A DNA stretch of 7,929 bases. Origin: Proteobacteria bacterium UBA3588. GTDB taxonomy: Bacteria > Pseudomonadota > Gammaproteobacteria > Thiohalomonadales > Thiohalomonadaceae. The position numbers and the translations under genes are program-made. The notes beneath the pieces are model-generated. The model had not been told where the DNA came from. It worked only from the letters and a program-made list of their open reading frames with translations, and did no database searches. Location of the stretch: assembly GCA_002376325.1 (NCBI GenBank), contig DFMR01000146.1, positions 1-7,929 of the forward strand. Direction: 5' to 3'. Shown piece after piece: positions 1 to 5,809 of the stretch; the stretch's first letter is position 1; each line of letters begins with the position of its first letter.

Positions 1-1
1 G

Positions 2-1384
2 CCGGACGCCTCCGGCCATTGGCCAGACGGATTGCTCACGCCGGCAGTGCGCGAGTTCTACGATCCGGAAGGCGCGCTCGATGTGACCGCCCTGGTCGAT
101 CTCAACACCGGCAACGCGGCGCGCGGCATCTGCGCCATCCCCTACGTGCGCCAACGCGACGGTGCCGACGTCTGGTTCCCGGTCAACATCATCGGCAACC
201 TCTACGTCAGCAACGGCATGTCGGCGGGCAACACGCCCGAGGAGGCGCGCACCCAGGCGCTGTCGGAGATCTTCGAGCGCCACGTCAAATTCCGCATCCT
301 CGCCGAGGGGCTGTGCCTGCCCGCGGTGCCGCCGGAGGTGATCGCCCGCTATCCGCGCATCGCCGCCGGCGTCGACGCCCTGCGCGCGGCGGGCTTCGGC
401 ATCCTGGTCAAGGACGCATCGCTGGGCGGACGCTATCCGGTGATGAACGTGACCCTGCTCAATCCGCACGATCAGGGTTGCTACGCCAGCTTCGGCGCGC
501 ATCCCTGCTTCGAGGTCGCCCTGGAGCGCGCGCTGACCGAACTGCTGCAGGGGCGGGCGCTCGAAGCGCTGGCCGGTTTTCTGCCGCCGTCCCATGAGCA
601 GGACGAGGTGGCCAGCCCGCAGAACCTGGAGGCGCACTTCGTCGACTCCAGCGGCCTCGTCGGCTGGGCGTTCCTGGGCGACAGCCCGCAATTCGAATTC
701 AGCGACTGGGACTTCGGCGGCAGCACGGCACAGGAGTGCGATTGGCTGATCGAACGCGCTCACGCGGAGGGCCGCGACGTCTACATCGCCGACTACACCC
801 ATCTGGGCGTCTACACCTGCCGCATCCTGGTGCCGGGCATGTCGGAGATCTATCCCATCGACGATCTGGAATGGGACAACAACAGCGTCGGCAACCGCGT
901 GCGCGATGCGATCCTGCGCCTGCCGGAACTGGACGACGACGCCTGCGCCGATCTGCTGGCGACGCTCGACGCACTGGGACAGGACGACCAGCAGCCGGTG
1001 GCGCCGCTGATCGGTCTGGCGCCCGACGCCGGCACCCTGTGGGCCGAGCTGCGGCTGGGCGAACTGAAACTGCTGCTCGGTCTCGCCCTGGGCGACGCAG
1101 CGGTGGTGCGCGAGGGCTGTGACTGGGTGCGCCACTTCGGACAGGCGGGCGACGAACGCCGGCGGGTCTATCGCTGCATCGAAGACCTGCTGAATCTGGA
1201 AGACGCCGCCGGTTTCGGCAGCGCGCTGCAACAGATGTACGGCGCCGAGACCCTGCGCCAGGCGCAGGCGCTGCTCGACGGCGAACTGCGCTTCTTCGGC
1301 ATGCGCGCGCCGGGACCGGCGCTGGAGGGATGCGAACTGCACGGCCGGTTGCTGGCGGCGTACGATAAGGTGCATCGGCGCTAG
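2..1384 (+). CDS. ycaO: YcaO, ribosomal protein S12 methylthiotransferase accessory factor (5' partial)
   Basis: YcaO proteins are ATP-dependent enzymes. The E. coli member has been reported to enhance RimO-catalysed beta-methylthiolation of an aspartate in ribosomal protein S12, in the cytoplasm. The frame is open to the left edge (first codon at 2-4), so the true start lies outside; about 460 codons are visible, against nearly 590 aa in E. coli YcaO. I recognise near-identity to E. coli YcaO in many blocks: GLLTPAVREFYDPEG, FPVNIIGNLYVSNGMSAGNT, IDSSGL-like DSSGLVGW, VYIADYTHLGVY and VPGMSEIYP. The two glutamate-rich ATP/Mg-binding helices are present: EARTQALSEIFER (242-280) and the segment FGAHP...ALERALTELLQGR (491-556). 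The C-terminus ends LLAAYDKVHRR and has no PxPxP tail, as in non-azoline E. coli-type YcaO, so this is not a RiPP cyclodehydratase; no precursor peptide or partner gene is adjacent. The mobile-element remnants begin about 130 bp downstream. Identification is secure; the RimO role is by homology. Confidence 0.95.
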   Translation, partial: PDASGHWPDGLLTPAVREFYDPEGALDVTALVDLNTGNAARGICAIPYVRQRDGADVWFPVNIIGNLYVSNGMSAGNTPEEARTQALSEIFERHVKFRILAEGLCLPAVPPEVIARYPRIAAGVDALRAAGFGILVKDASLGGRYPVMNVTLLNPHDQGCYASFGAHPCFEVALERALTELLQGRALEALAGFLPPSHEQDEVASPQNLEAHFVDSSGLVGWAFLGDSPQFEFSDWDFGGSTAQECDWLIERAHAEGRDVYIADYTHLGVYTCRILVPGMSEIYPIDDLEWDNNSVGNRVRDAILRLPELDDDACADLLATLDALGQDDQQPVAPLIGLAPDAGTLWAELRLGELKLLLGLALGDAAVVREGCDWVRHFGQAGDERRRVYRCIEDLLNLEDAAGFGSALQQMYGAETLRQAQALLDGELRFFGMRAPGPALEGCELHGRLLAAYDKVHRR

Positions 1385-1402
1385 GCGATTTCGGGGGGAG
1401 GT

Positions 1403-1415
1403 GTGGCTTCGCCAC
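1403..1415. repeat. Short hairpin GTGGC-TTC-GCCAC, REP-like
   Basis: A perfect 5-bp stem with a TTC loop lies 19 bp after the ycaO stop and is preceded by GGGGGGAG. The layout (a G-rich tetranucleotide-type tag followed by a small palindrome) resembles REP units bound by RAYT transposases. It could instead be a weak transcript-end hairpin for ycaO. Only one copy is visible in the window, so repetitive status is unproven. Confidence 0.35.
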
Positions 1416-1427
1416 CGGTGATTTAAT

Positions 1428-1445
1428 GCGGGGTCGCGCCCCCGC
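1428..1445. repeat. GC hairpin GCGGGG/CCCCGC
   Basis: A 6-bp GC-only stem (1428-1433 with 1440-1445) and a 6-nt loop, between the REP-like hairpin and the 11-bp inverted repeat. There is no T-run. In GC-rich DNA a stem of this length can occur by chance; its place in a row of hairpins is the main reason to list it. Confidence 0.25.
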
Positions 1446-1455
1446 GCGGCGTGTT

Positions 1456-1479
1456 GCGAGGCACATCCATGTGCCTCGC
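1456..1479. repeat. Perfect 11-bp inverted repeat, 2-nt spacer
   Basis: GCGAGGCACAT (1456-1466) is followed after CC by its exact reverse complement (1469-1479). A perfect 11-bp arm with a 2-nt spacer is unlikely by chance and ends 34 bp before the RAYT start codon. The right arm overlaps a second possible stem, GCCC/GGGC at 1478-1488, so the two would compete. It may be a REP/BIME arm recognised by the neighbouring transposase, or an RNA hairpin in its leader. Confidence 0.7.
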
Positions 1480-1513
1480 CCTTCGGGCCATCCCTGATCC
1501 CGAAAGGAATTCA

Positions 1514-1736
1514 ATGGCCCGCTTGCCCAGATTCACGATACCCGGCCAGCCCCAGCACGTGTTCGTGCGGTGCAACAACCGCAGCGAGATATTTTGCGCC
1601 GATTCGGATTACCGCTTTTACCTCGAAAAGTTGCAGGAAGGCCACCCTGATCGATTCGGAAAATTACCTGCTGATCTGCATGCGCTATATCGAGCTGAAC
1701 TCGGTGCGGGCAGGGATGGTGTCGCATCCGTCGAAC
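1514..1736 (+). pseudogene. REP-associated tyrosine transposase (RAYT), internally deleted remnant
   Basis: RAYTs are single-domain HUH (Y1) transposases tied to REP palindromes. The N-terminus is typical: from ATG 1514 it reads MARLPRFTIPGQPQHVFVRC, then NNRSEIFCADSDYRFYLEKLQE to about 1639, with AAAGGA (1502-1507) as ribosome binding site. Here the homology jumps. A different frame starting at 1641 gives ATLIDSENYLLICMRYIELN then SVRAGMVSHPSN, the family's C-terminal block (usually ...RYIELNPVRAGMV). About 60-70 residues are missing between the two blocks, including the region that carries the HxH metal-binding motif (usually NHVHLL), and the join is out of frame. Homology stops near 1736. 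The gene cannot make an active transposase. The surrounding hairpins fit a former RAYT/REP locus. Confidence 0.85.
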
Positions 1737-1752
1737 GTAGTGGAAGAGGATA

Positions 1753-1784
1753 TCCATAACTCTCACCGTCCATAACTCTCACCG
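1753..1784. repeat. 16-bp perfect tandem duplication
   Basis: TCCATAACTCTCACCG occurs at 1753-1768 and again, immediately adjacent, at 1769-1784. The pair lies at the seam between the end of RAYT homology and the truncated end of the IS3 OrfA fragment. It may be a scar of element loss or of slippage. The copies touch with nothing between them, so it is not an intact target-site duplication. Confidence 0.85.
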
Positions 1785-1872
1785 CTGCCAGCGTCTTGTC
1801 GCCCCGCAGGGCGGCTACCGCCACTTTGGCCTTGAATGCCGGTGTGTGATTAGGGCGGGGTCTTCTGCTCAT
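1783..1872 (-). pseudogene. IS3-family transposase OrfA, N-terminal fragment
   Basis: Read on the minus strand from ATG at 1872, the first 30 residues are MSRRPRPNHTPAFKAKVAVA followed by ALRGDKTLAA. This is the characteristic start of an IS3-family OrfA (usually MSRRxRRNHSxAFKAKVALAAxxGxxTLAEL), the DNA-binding subunit of the transposase. An in-frame Met pair at the 1900-1902 end would add MMALKKQEQT, so the original start may be there. Similarity stops just before the helix-turn-helix would be completed, at the 16-bp duplication; the rest of OrfA and all of OrfB (DDE domain) are absent. It is non-functional. The frame stays open to 1618, but only by running into RAYT sequence. Confidence 0.75.
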
Positions 1873-1955
1873 CGTTTGCTCCTGTTTCTTCAGGGCCATC
1901 ATGCCTCAATCAGGTCGCAATTCCGCTTGTCTCGCTGTTCAAATTTCCGGGGCCA
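1783..1955 (-). mobile_element. Truncated IS3-family insertion sequence, left-end remnant
   Basis: This covers the OrfA fragment plus its upstream leader. Read on the minus strand the leader begins near 1955 with TGGCCCCGGAAATTTGAACA, which resembles, from memory, the terminal sequence of some IS3-group elements (TG start, GGCCCC). No second terminal inverted repeat or target duplication is visible. The exact outer boundary is therefore tentative. Confidence 0.4.
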
Positions 1956-1977
1956 GCTCTGTTTACGCAACCTCGAT

Positions 1978-2002
1978 AAAAAGGCTGCGCCCTCAGTCGG
2001 CC
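1978..2002 (-). terminator. Possible weak terminator downstream of the 2043-2573 gene
   Basis: On the minus strand, after the stop codon of the membrane protein gene, GGCCG and CAGCC can pair with one mismatch around a ~15-nt loop, directly followed by TTTTT (complement of A1978-A1982). The T-run is good but the stem is poor, so this is only a candidate. Confidence 0.2.
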
Positions 2003-2042
2003 CCGTGGATGAATCCTCGCACCCATCCCGTGTTCTGCGCGA

Positions 2043-2573
2043 TTAACCGCCCATCTGGCCGAGCCGCGCCTTGGCGCGCAGGAAGCGCAGCGGTCCCCAT
2101 ACGGCGATCACGAAGGCGTAGACCAGGACGCCGTAGGCGAAGTAGTAGCCCCAGGTATCGGGCGTCGGATAGAACAGCAGCATCACGGCGCCGAGCAGGC
2201 CGACGAGGAAGGCGGGCAGCAGGATATAGAACAGGCCGGGCCACAGTGGCGTGGCCGCCAGCACCCGGCGGTTGAGGGCGGCCAGTTCGTCTTCGCCCAG
2301 CACCCTGGCCATCATGATCTTGGAAGCGTTGGAGGCCGCCACCAGCAGCGACGCGGTGAGCACGATGATGCCCATGGGTACCGAGTAGTACGGGATGAAG
2401 CCGATGAGGATGGTCGCCAGCGCGTATTTCCAACCCAGCCGCCGGGCGATGGCATTGGCCTCCAGTTTGAGTCGTGGCGTTACCAGGTAGGTGGTGGCGA
2501 CGTCGGCGACGCGCGAGAGGATCGTGACTGCGGCGATGATGTGGACGAAATAGTGGTGAATAAAGGCGTTCAT
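2043..2573 (-). CDS. Multi-pass inner membrane protein of unknown function
   Basis: A 176-residue hydrophobic protein with about four or five membrane segments: roughly residues 8-30, 49-80 (probably two passes), 109-134 and 141-163. Between the first two lies a conserved-looking polar stretch with R21, D24, T27-T28, LEAN (37-40) and ARR (43-45). The D..TT...LEAN pattern recalls small membrane families such as DUF5658, but I cannot assign it firmly. A charged amphipathic stretch (about 85-106, GEDELAALNRR) follows the middle helices. The ATG at 2571-2573 is chosen; a TTG at 2654 would add 27 residues without helical or signal character. No good Shine-Dalgarno precedes the ATG on this strand (only GAGAAAT). 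The gene diverges from the DUF2231 gene. No function is claimed. Confidence 0.75.
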   Translation of the reverse strand: MNAFIHHYFVHIIAAVTILSRVADVATTYLVTPRLKLEANAIARRLGWKYALATILIGFIPYYSVPMGIIVLTASLLVAASNASKIMMARVLGEDELAALNRRVLAATPLWPGLFYILLPAFLVGLLGAVMLLFYPTPDTWGYYFAYGVLVYAFVIAVWGPLRFLRAKARLGQMGG

Positions 2574-2805
2574 AAGGAGGATTTCTCGATTACGTTGGCT
2601 TAGCAGATCGTGCGGCGCCGACGCGGTCTGTGGTTGGCAACACCACAACAGCAACTAAGGCAAACGCCGAATTCACCGAGGATATTACAACGGAGTGCGC
2701 CGCTGCACGCACCAACCATCCGGGTTTCTTATCTCCCTCCTTTTTAGTGTGTTCGGTTGTTCCTGCTTCTTGACCGTGACGCGCATGCCGCGCCGCACCA
2801 GCTTC

Positions 2806-2811
2806 TATACT
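2806..2811 (+). promoter_or_regulatory. Candidate -10 box TATACT for the DUF2231 gene
   Basis: TATACT differs from the sigma70 -10 consensus at one position and lies 63 bp before the start codon. No -35 is found at normal spacing (2783-2788 is GCATGC). TTGACC at 2770-2775 is 30 bp away, too far to pair with it. Confidence 0.3.
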
Positions 2812-2860
2812 GTCACCATCCCCCCGCCGCCGTGCGCTGTGTCCGGCACGGCATATCCGT

Positions 2861-2867
2861 AAAGGAG
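2861..2867 (+). promoter_or_regulatory. Ribosome binding site AAAGGAG
   Basis: A strong Shine-Dalgarno sequence 7 nt before ATG 2875; it fixes the start of the DUF2231 gene. Confidence 0.8.
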
Positions 2868-2874
2868 CAGTAGC

Positions 2875-3339
2875 ATGATTAACATTGCCCATATTCATCC
2901 GATGCTGGTTCACTTTCCGATCGTGCTGTTTCTCTCCGCGGTCGGATTGCAGGGGCTGGTGCTGCTGCGCCGCGGCGACCTGACGGCGAATGGCTGTATC
3001 GCCAACACGGCGTTGGCGGCGTTGCTGCTGGCGGCGTTGGCGGCGGTGGTGACGGCCTCCTTCGGGGACATGGCGCTGGATCATGCGGTGGCCCTTGGTT
3101 TTCCCAAGCCGCCGATGGAGATCCATGCCGACCTGGGGTTCAGTACCATGTGGTTCTTGCTGGTACTGTCGGCGTTCCACCTGTTGGCCCGCTGGCGCCG
3201 CTGGAGCCTCGCGGGCGGACGCGGCTGGCTGCTGTTGCTGGTAGCGCTGGCCGGTGTGGTACTGCTGATCGTCACCGCCTATCACGGCGGCGAACTGGTC
3301 TACCATTACGGGGTCAACGTCGACGCGGTCAAGCCGTGA
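2875..3339 (+). CDS. DUF2231 family membrane protein
   Basis: A 154-residue protein with four predicted membrane helices (about 9-31, 41-63, 88-105, 117-136). It carries the hallmarks of DUF2231: IHPMLVHFPIVLF at the N-terminus (H8, H13), HADLGF at 84-89, and the C-terminal AYHGGELVYHYGVNV at 135-149. These histidines sit at helix ends, and H102 lies within helix 3, so haem or metal binding has an obvious structural rationale, but that is my inference; the family's biochemical role is not known to me. The length is normal for a single-domain member. The start is fixed by AAAGGAG 7 nt upstream. It converges on the DUF3108 gene with a 24-bp gap and diverges from the unknown membrane protein at 2043-2573. 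It is probably monocistronic. Confidence 0.9.
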   Translation: MINIAHIHPMLVHFPIVLFLSAVGLQGLVLLRRGDLTANGCIANTALAALLLAALAAVVTASFGDMALDHAVALGFPKPPMEIHADLGFSTMWFLLVLSAFHLLARWRRWSLAGGRGWLLLLVALAGVVLLIVTAYHGGELVYHYGVNVDAVKP

Positions 3340-3363
3340 CGGCGGCGCGGCTGCATGCTGCGG

Positions 3364-4074
3364 TTAACGCCTCGGCGCCTGGATGTAACTGGCGAAGGTG
3401 CTGTCGTCGTTCTTCTGCACCAGCTTGATCAGCAGGTAGTCCCACTGTGGCGCGAGCCAGAAGGTGGTGGTGCCCTTGGTGACCTTGATCGCTTCCACCG
3501 TGCCGCGGTCGGTGACCACCTTCTCCCTGCCGGCGACGTTGTAGATGTACGGCGTGATCTTGCCGCGGTCGGCGACGCGGTATTCCATGTGTTTTTTGCC
3601 GGCGGCGACATCGCCGCGCAGCACCATCTGGTTCATCAGTTTGTCGAGGGTGCCGGGCGGCAGCGGCACTTCGGTGGTCTTGCCGTTGCGCAGTGAGGCG
3701 ACCCGGTGGTGCGGCCAGTCGAAGTCGAGCTGTTCGGTGGCGTCCTTGGCGCGTCCGGTGTCGTGGGCGTAATACCGCAGCGGCACGGCCTCGGCGCCGT
3801 CGTAGCGCCAGGTGCTGCGTTCGAGTACGCGGTCCTGCTTGAACAGCGCCACCAGCCCGGTGGGATACATGAAGTTCTCCAGCACATAGTTGCCGTTGGG
3901 GTCGACATGCAGGGTGCGCTCGATCTCGCCGATCTTGAAGCCGTTGTACTGCACCGAGTAGCGCGCGTGGAACGGTTGGGGCCGGTAGTCCGCCGCGCTG
4001 GCGGCGCCGGTCGGCAGCAGCAGGGCGGCCAGCAGGGCGGCAGTGAGGCGTCGTGTGAGGCGCGGGCTAGGCAT
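3364..4074 (-). CDS. DUF3108 family exported protein
   Basis: A 236-residue protein matching the DUF3108 family, which is common in proteobacteria and of unknown function; relatives are often near purine genes (purM/purN) in other genomes, but none is seen here. Residues 1-27 form a signal peptide: arginines at 5, 8 and 9, a hydrophobic core TAALLAALLL, and a likely cleavage after ASA (27/28). The mature protein is rich in alternating beta-type sequence: FHARYSVQYNGFKIGEIERT near the start, GLVALFKQDRVLERSTWRYD in the middle, and TTTFWLAPQWDYLLIKL near the end. It is probably a periplasmic beta-rich protein. An in-frame stop at 4084-4086 leaves ATG 4074 as the only possible start; the Shine-Dalgarno is weak (TAAGAT). 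The gene diverges from the first glycosyltransferase with about 104 bp between them. Confidence 0.88.
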   Translation of the reverse strand: MPSPRLTRRLTAALLAALLLPTGAASAADYRPQPFHARYSVQYNGFKIGEIERTLHVDPNGNYVLENFMYPTGLVALFKQDRVLERSTWRYDGAEAVPLRYYAHDTGRAKDATEQLDFDWPHHRVASLRNGKTTEVPLPPGTLDKLMNQMVLRGDVAAGKKHMEYRVADRGKITPYIYNVAGREKVVTDRGTVEAIKVTKGTTTFWLAPQWDYLLIKLVQKNDDSTFASYIQAPRR

Positions 4075-4139
4075 CGGCGCATCTTAGCAAAAACGGTGCG
4101 GCGCCTCCTACGTCCTTACGGTTTCTTGTCACTGTTCGC

Positions 4140-4148
4140 TGGTATACT
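4140..4148 (+). promoter_or_regulatory. Extended -10 promoter TGG-TATACT for the first glycosyltransferase
   Basis: TATACT (4143-4148) with the extended -10 dinucleotide TG at 4140-4141 lies 36 bp before ATG 4179. No good -35 is found 16-18 bp upstream, which an extended -10 can tolerate. It is followed, after 4 nt, by CGCTTTCC (4153-4160), an arrangement repeated upstream of the second glycosyltransferase. Confidence 0.5.
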
Positions 4149-4178
4149 CCCACGCTTTCCGCCTGAACCCGGATCGCC

Positions 4179-5750
4179 ATGTTTATTGAATCCCGGCGCG
4201 CCGCGCGCCCCTTTCCCGTCTGGATGCTGGTGCTGCTGCTCCTGATCCTGCTGGGCAACATCGCCGCCCTGGTTTCCATCGGCTTGCTGCCGGACGAGGC
4301 CTATTACTGGGTCTGGTCGCAGCGTCTGGGTCTCAGTTATTTCGACCATCCGCCGCTGGTGGCGTGGCTGATGCATCCGTTGACCGTGCTGTTCGGCAGC
4401 GGCGTGCTGGTGATTCGGGCCGAGGCGGTGGCGTCGTGGCTGGTGGGGGCTGTGGTGGCCTACGATTTCGCGCGCCGGCTCTACGGCGAGCGCCGTGCCG
4501 GCGGGCTGGCGGTGCTGGTGTGGGCCAGCCTGCCCATCGTGCAGGTGGGTTTCCATATCCTGACGCCCGACAATCCGCTCATCATCTTTACCTGGCTCAC
4601 CTATTACCTCGCCTATCGCACCGTGGCGGAGGGGCGACCACGGCTGTGGCTGGCGACCGGTCTGTGCATGGGGCTGGCGCTGCTGGCGAAGTATCCGGCG
4701 GTGGTGGTGCTGGCGGGGCTGTTCCTGACCCTGCTGCTGAGCCGCGCGGGACGCCGCCAGCTGACGCAGCCGTGGCCATGGCTGGGTGCGCTGCTGGCGC
4801 TGCTGCTGTTTGTGCCGGTGGTGGTGTGGAACTGGCGCCACGACTGGATCTCCTTCGCCTTCCAGCTGGGGCATGGCGTGCATCAGGCGGTTGCCACCGA
4901 TCCCGGCAAGATGTTCCTGCTGTTCCTCGGTGGTCAGCTGGTGGCGGCGATGCCCTGGACCTTTCTGGCCATGGCCTGGAGCAGCCTGGTGCCGGGGGGC
5001 TGGCGCGAGCGGCTGAGCGGCTACGACCGGTGGCTGCTGGGCAGCGGCTTCTGGCTGCCGCTGATCGTCTTCGGTATCGCCGGTCTCACCGCCGACAGCG
5101 GTCCCAACTGGCCGGAGACCGCCTACGTGCCGGGCACCGTCCTGCTGGCGGGGGCGTTGTCGCGCTGGCTCTATCCGCCGGCCCGGGCCCGCCGCGGGGC
5201 GCGGCCGCTGGTGCTGAGCGCGGTGATCCTGTTGACCCTGTGCAGCTTCACGTTGGTCGACATGATGCGTTTCCCCCACTATCTGGACAAGATCGGCGTG
5301 ACCGGCCTGACCGCCAAGCGCACCCAGTTGAGCCAGTCCTACGGCTGGGGCCAGGTGAAGACGGCGTTGGTGCGGCTGCTGCCGCAGGTGGAGAAGGACA
5401 ACCCCGAAGGCGGCCAGTGCGGCATCATCGTCGACAACCACGCCACGGCGGGGATGGTGGCCTGGCTGTTGCGGGCGCCGTACCGGGTCAGCGCGACCAT
5501 GGATACGCGGGTCAACCAGTACCACTTGTGGGAACGCGACCAGCCCACTCCACCGGGCCACCTGTGCCTGTACATGCAGAAATTCGACGCCGAATCGACC
5601 ACGGCGGCGCAGATCCCCGAGGAGGTGACGCTGCCGGAAGGGAAGTGGCGCCGCATCGACGTGGTCAACGTCCACAACCCGGACCTGTCGCACCGCTGGT
5701 ATGCCTTCTACGTGCCCGAAGCGCCCGGCAGCGTCCCGGCCAAGCCGTGA
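4179..5750 (+). CDS. GT39 / PMT_2-type membrane glycosyltransferase, copy 1
   Basis: A 523-residue integral membrane protein of the GT-C fold (GT39, PMT_2; same superfamily as ArnT). Such enzymes transfer a sugar from a polyprenyl-phosphate donor to a lipid, glycan or protein on the periplasmic side of the inner membrane. After the first helix (about 14-36) the first periplasmic loop carries the acidic pair D39-E40 (DEAYYW), expected to be catalytic or metal-binding, then YFDHPPLVAWL at 54-64. TPDNP (129-133), AKYP (170-173), WNWRHDW (217-223) and PNWPETAY (309-316) are typical of the family. Hydrophobic helices continue to about residue 362; the remainder is a soluble, probably periplasmic domain (YGW at 388-390, VDNHATAGMVAWLLRAP). 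The ATG at 4179 has only a weak GGA-type ribosome binding site. The sugar and acceptor cannot be deduced. A paralogue follows 59 bp after the stop codon. Confidence 0.9.
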   Translation: MFIESRRAARPFPVWMLVLLLLILLGNIAALVSIGLLPDEAYYWVWSQRLGLSYFDHPPLVAWLMHPLTVLFGSGVLVIRAEAVASWLVGAVVAYDFARRLYGERRAGGLAVLVWASLPIVQVGFHILTPDNPLIIFTWLTYYLAYRTVAEGRPRLWLATGLCMGLALLAKYPAVVVLAGLFLTLLLSRAGRRQLTQPWPWLGALLALLLFVPVVVWNWRHDWISFAFQLGHGVHQAVATDPGKMFLLFLGGQLVAAMPWTFLAMAWSSLVPGGWRERLSGYDRWLLGSGFWLPLIVFGIAGLTADSGPNWPETAYVPGTVLLAGALSRWLYPPARARRGARPLVLSAVILLTLCSFTLVDMMRFPHYLDKIGVTGLTAKRTQLSQSYGWGQVKTALVRLLPQVEKDNPEGGQCGIIVDNHATAGMVAWLLRAPYRVSATMDTRVNQYHLWERDQPTPPGHLCLYMQKFDAESTTAAQIPEEVTLPEGKWRRIDVVNVHNPDLSHRWYAFYVPEAPGSVPAKP

Positions 5751-5769
5751 AGCCGCCGGCCCCTTTCGC

Positions 5770-5775
5770 TATAAT
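5770..5775 (+). promoter_or_regulatory. Consensus -10 box TATAAT between the two glycosyltransferase genes
   Basis: A perfect TATAAT lies 40 bp before GTG 5810, in the gap between the two genes. The -35 position overlaps the end of copy 1 (around 5747-5752, GTGAAG) and is poor. As upstream of copy 1, CGCTTTCC follows 4 nt later (5780-5787). It suggests copy 2 has its own promoter in addition to any read-through. Confidence 0.5.
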
Positions 5776-5809
5776 GCTCCGCTTTCCCTAGGCCAACGGA
5801 CCCTTGAGC

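Larger units (their letters stand above)
1385..1513. other. Hairpin-rich intergenic segment between ycaO and the RAYT remnant
   Basis: This 129-bp gap holds at least three inverted repeats, listed separately, plus a short overlapping GCCC-TTC-GGGC stem at 1478-1488. Clusters of short palindromes beside a RAYT gene are what REP/BIME sequences look like in gammaproteobacteria. The ycaO transcript must also end here, but no stem is followed by a T-run, so no intrinsic terminator is evident. Confidence 0.5.
2574..2874. other. Divergent intergenic region, no gene seen
   Basis: About 300 bp separate two divergent membrane-protein genes, so promoters for both should lie here. It includes an AT-richer patch near 2725-2755. 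AAGGAGG at 2574-2580 on the plus strand is not followed by a usable reading frame. On the minus strand AAAGGAGGGAG (near 2735-2745) precedes a ~40-codon frame that I do not consider a gene. The ribosome binding site and possible -10 for the DUF2231 gene are listed separately. Confidence 0.5.

Noticed and set aside
2..1384. YcaO as the core of a RiPP or thioamide natural-product cluster
   Set aside because: The sequence matches the stand-alone E. coli YcaO type without a PxPxP tail, and no precursor peptide, TfuA, dehydrogenase or transporter gene is adjacent in the window.
1451..1513. N-terminal extension of the RAYT frame upstream of ATG 1514
   Set aside because: It runs through the 11-bp inverted repeat and has no family similarity, whereas ATG 1514 has a ribosome binding site and the typical MARLPR start.
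699..1514. A 271-codon minus-strand open frame opposite ycaO
   Set aside because: Arg/Pro/Ala-rich translation; the opposite strand matches YcaO through the whole stretch.
2574..2580. AAGGAGG as a plus-strand ribosome binding site
   Set aside because: The only nearby start-like codon (TTG 2595) is followed by a stop two codons later, so there is no gene for it to serve.
2770..2811. TTGACC and TATACT as a paired -35/-10 promoter
   Set aside because: The spacing is 30 bp, far from the usual 16-18 bp.
2590..3306. A 238-codon minus-strand open frame opposite the DUF2231 gene
   Set aside because: Q/R/H-rich antisense translation over a recognised gene; the part in the intergenic region shows no domain.
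4116..5693. A 525-codon open frame on the minus strand opposite the first glycosyltransferase
   Set aside because: The encoded protein is rich in Q, H, R, P and G with no domain character, as expected from the antisense of a GC-rich gene; the plus strand encodes a clear GT39 protein.
4364..5791. A 475-codon plus-strand open frame in another frame of the first glycosyltransferase
   Set aside because: Gly/Ala/Arg-rich frame-shifted translation; the hydrophobic GT39 frame is the real one.
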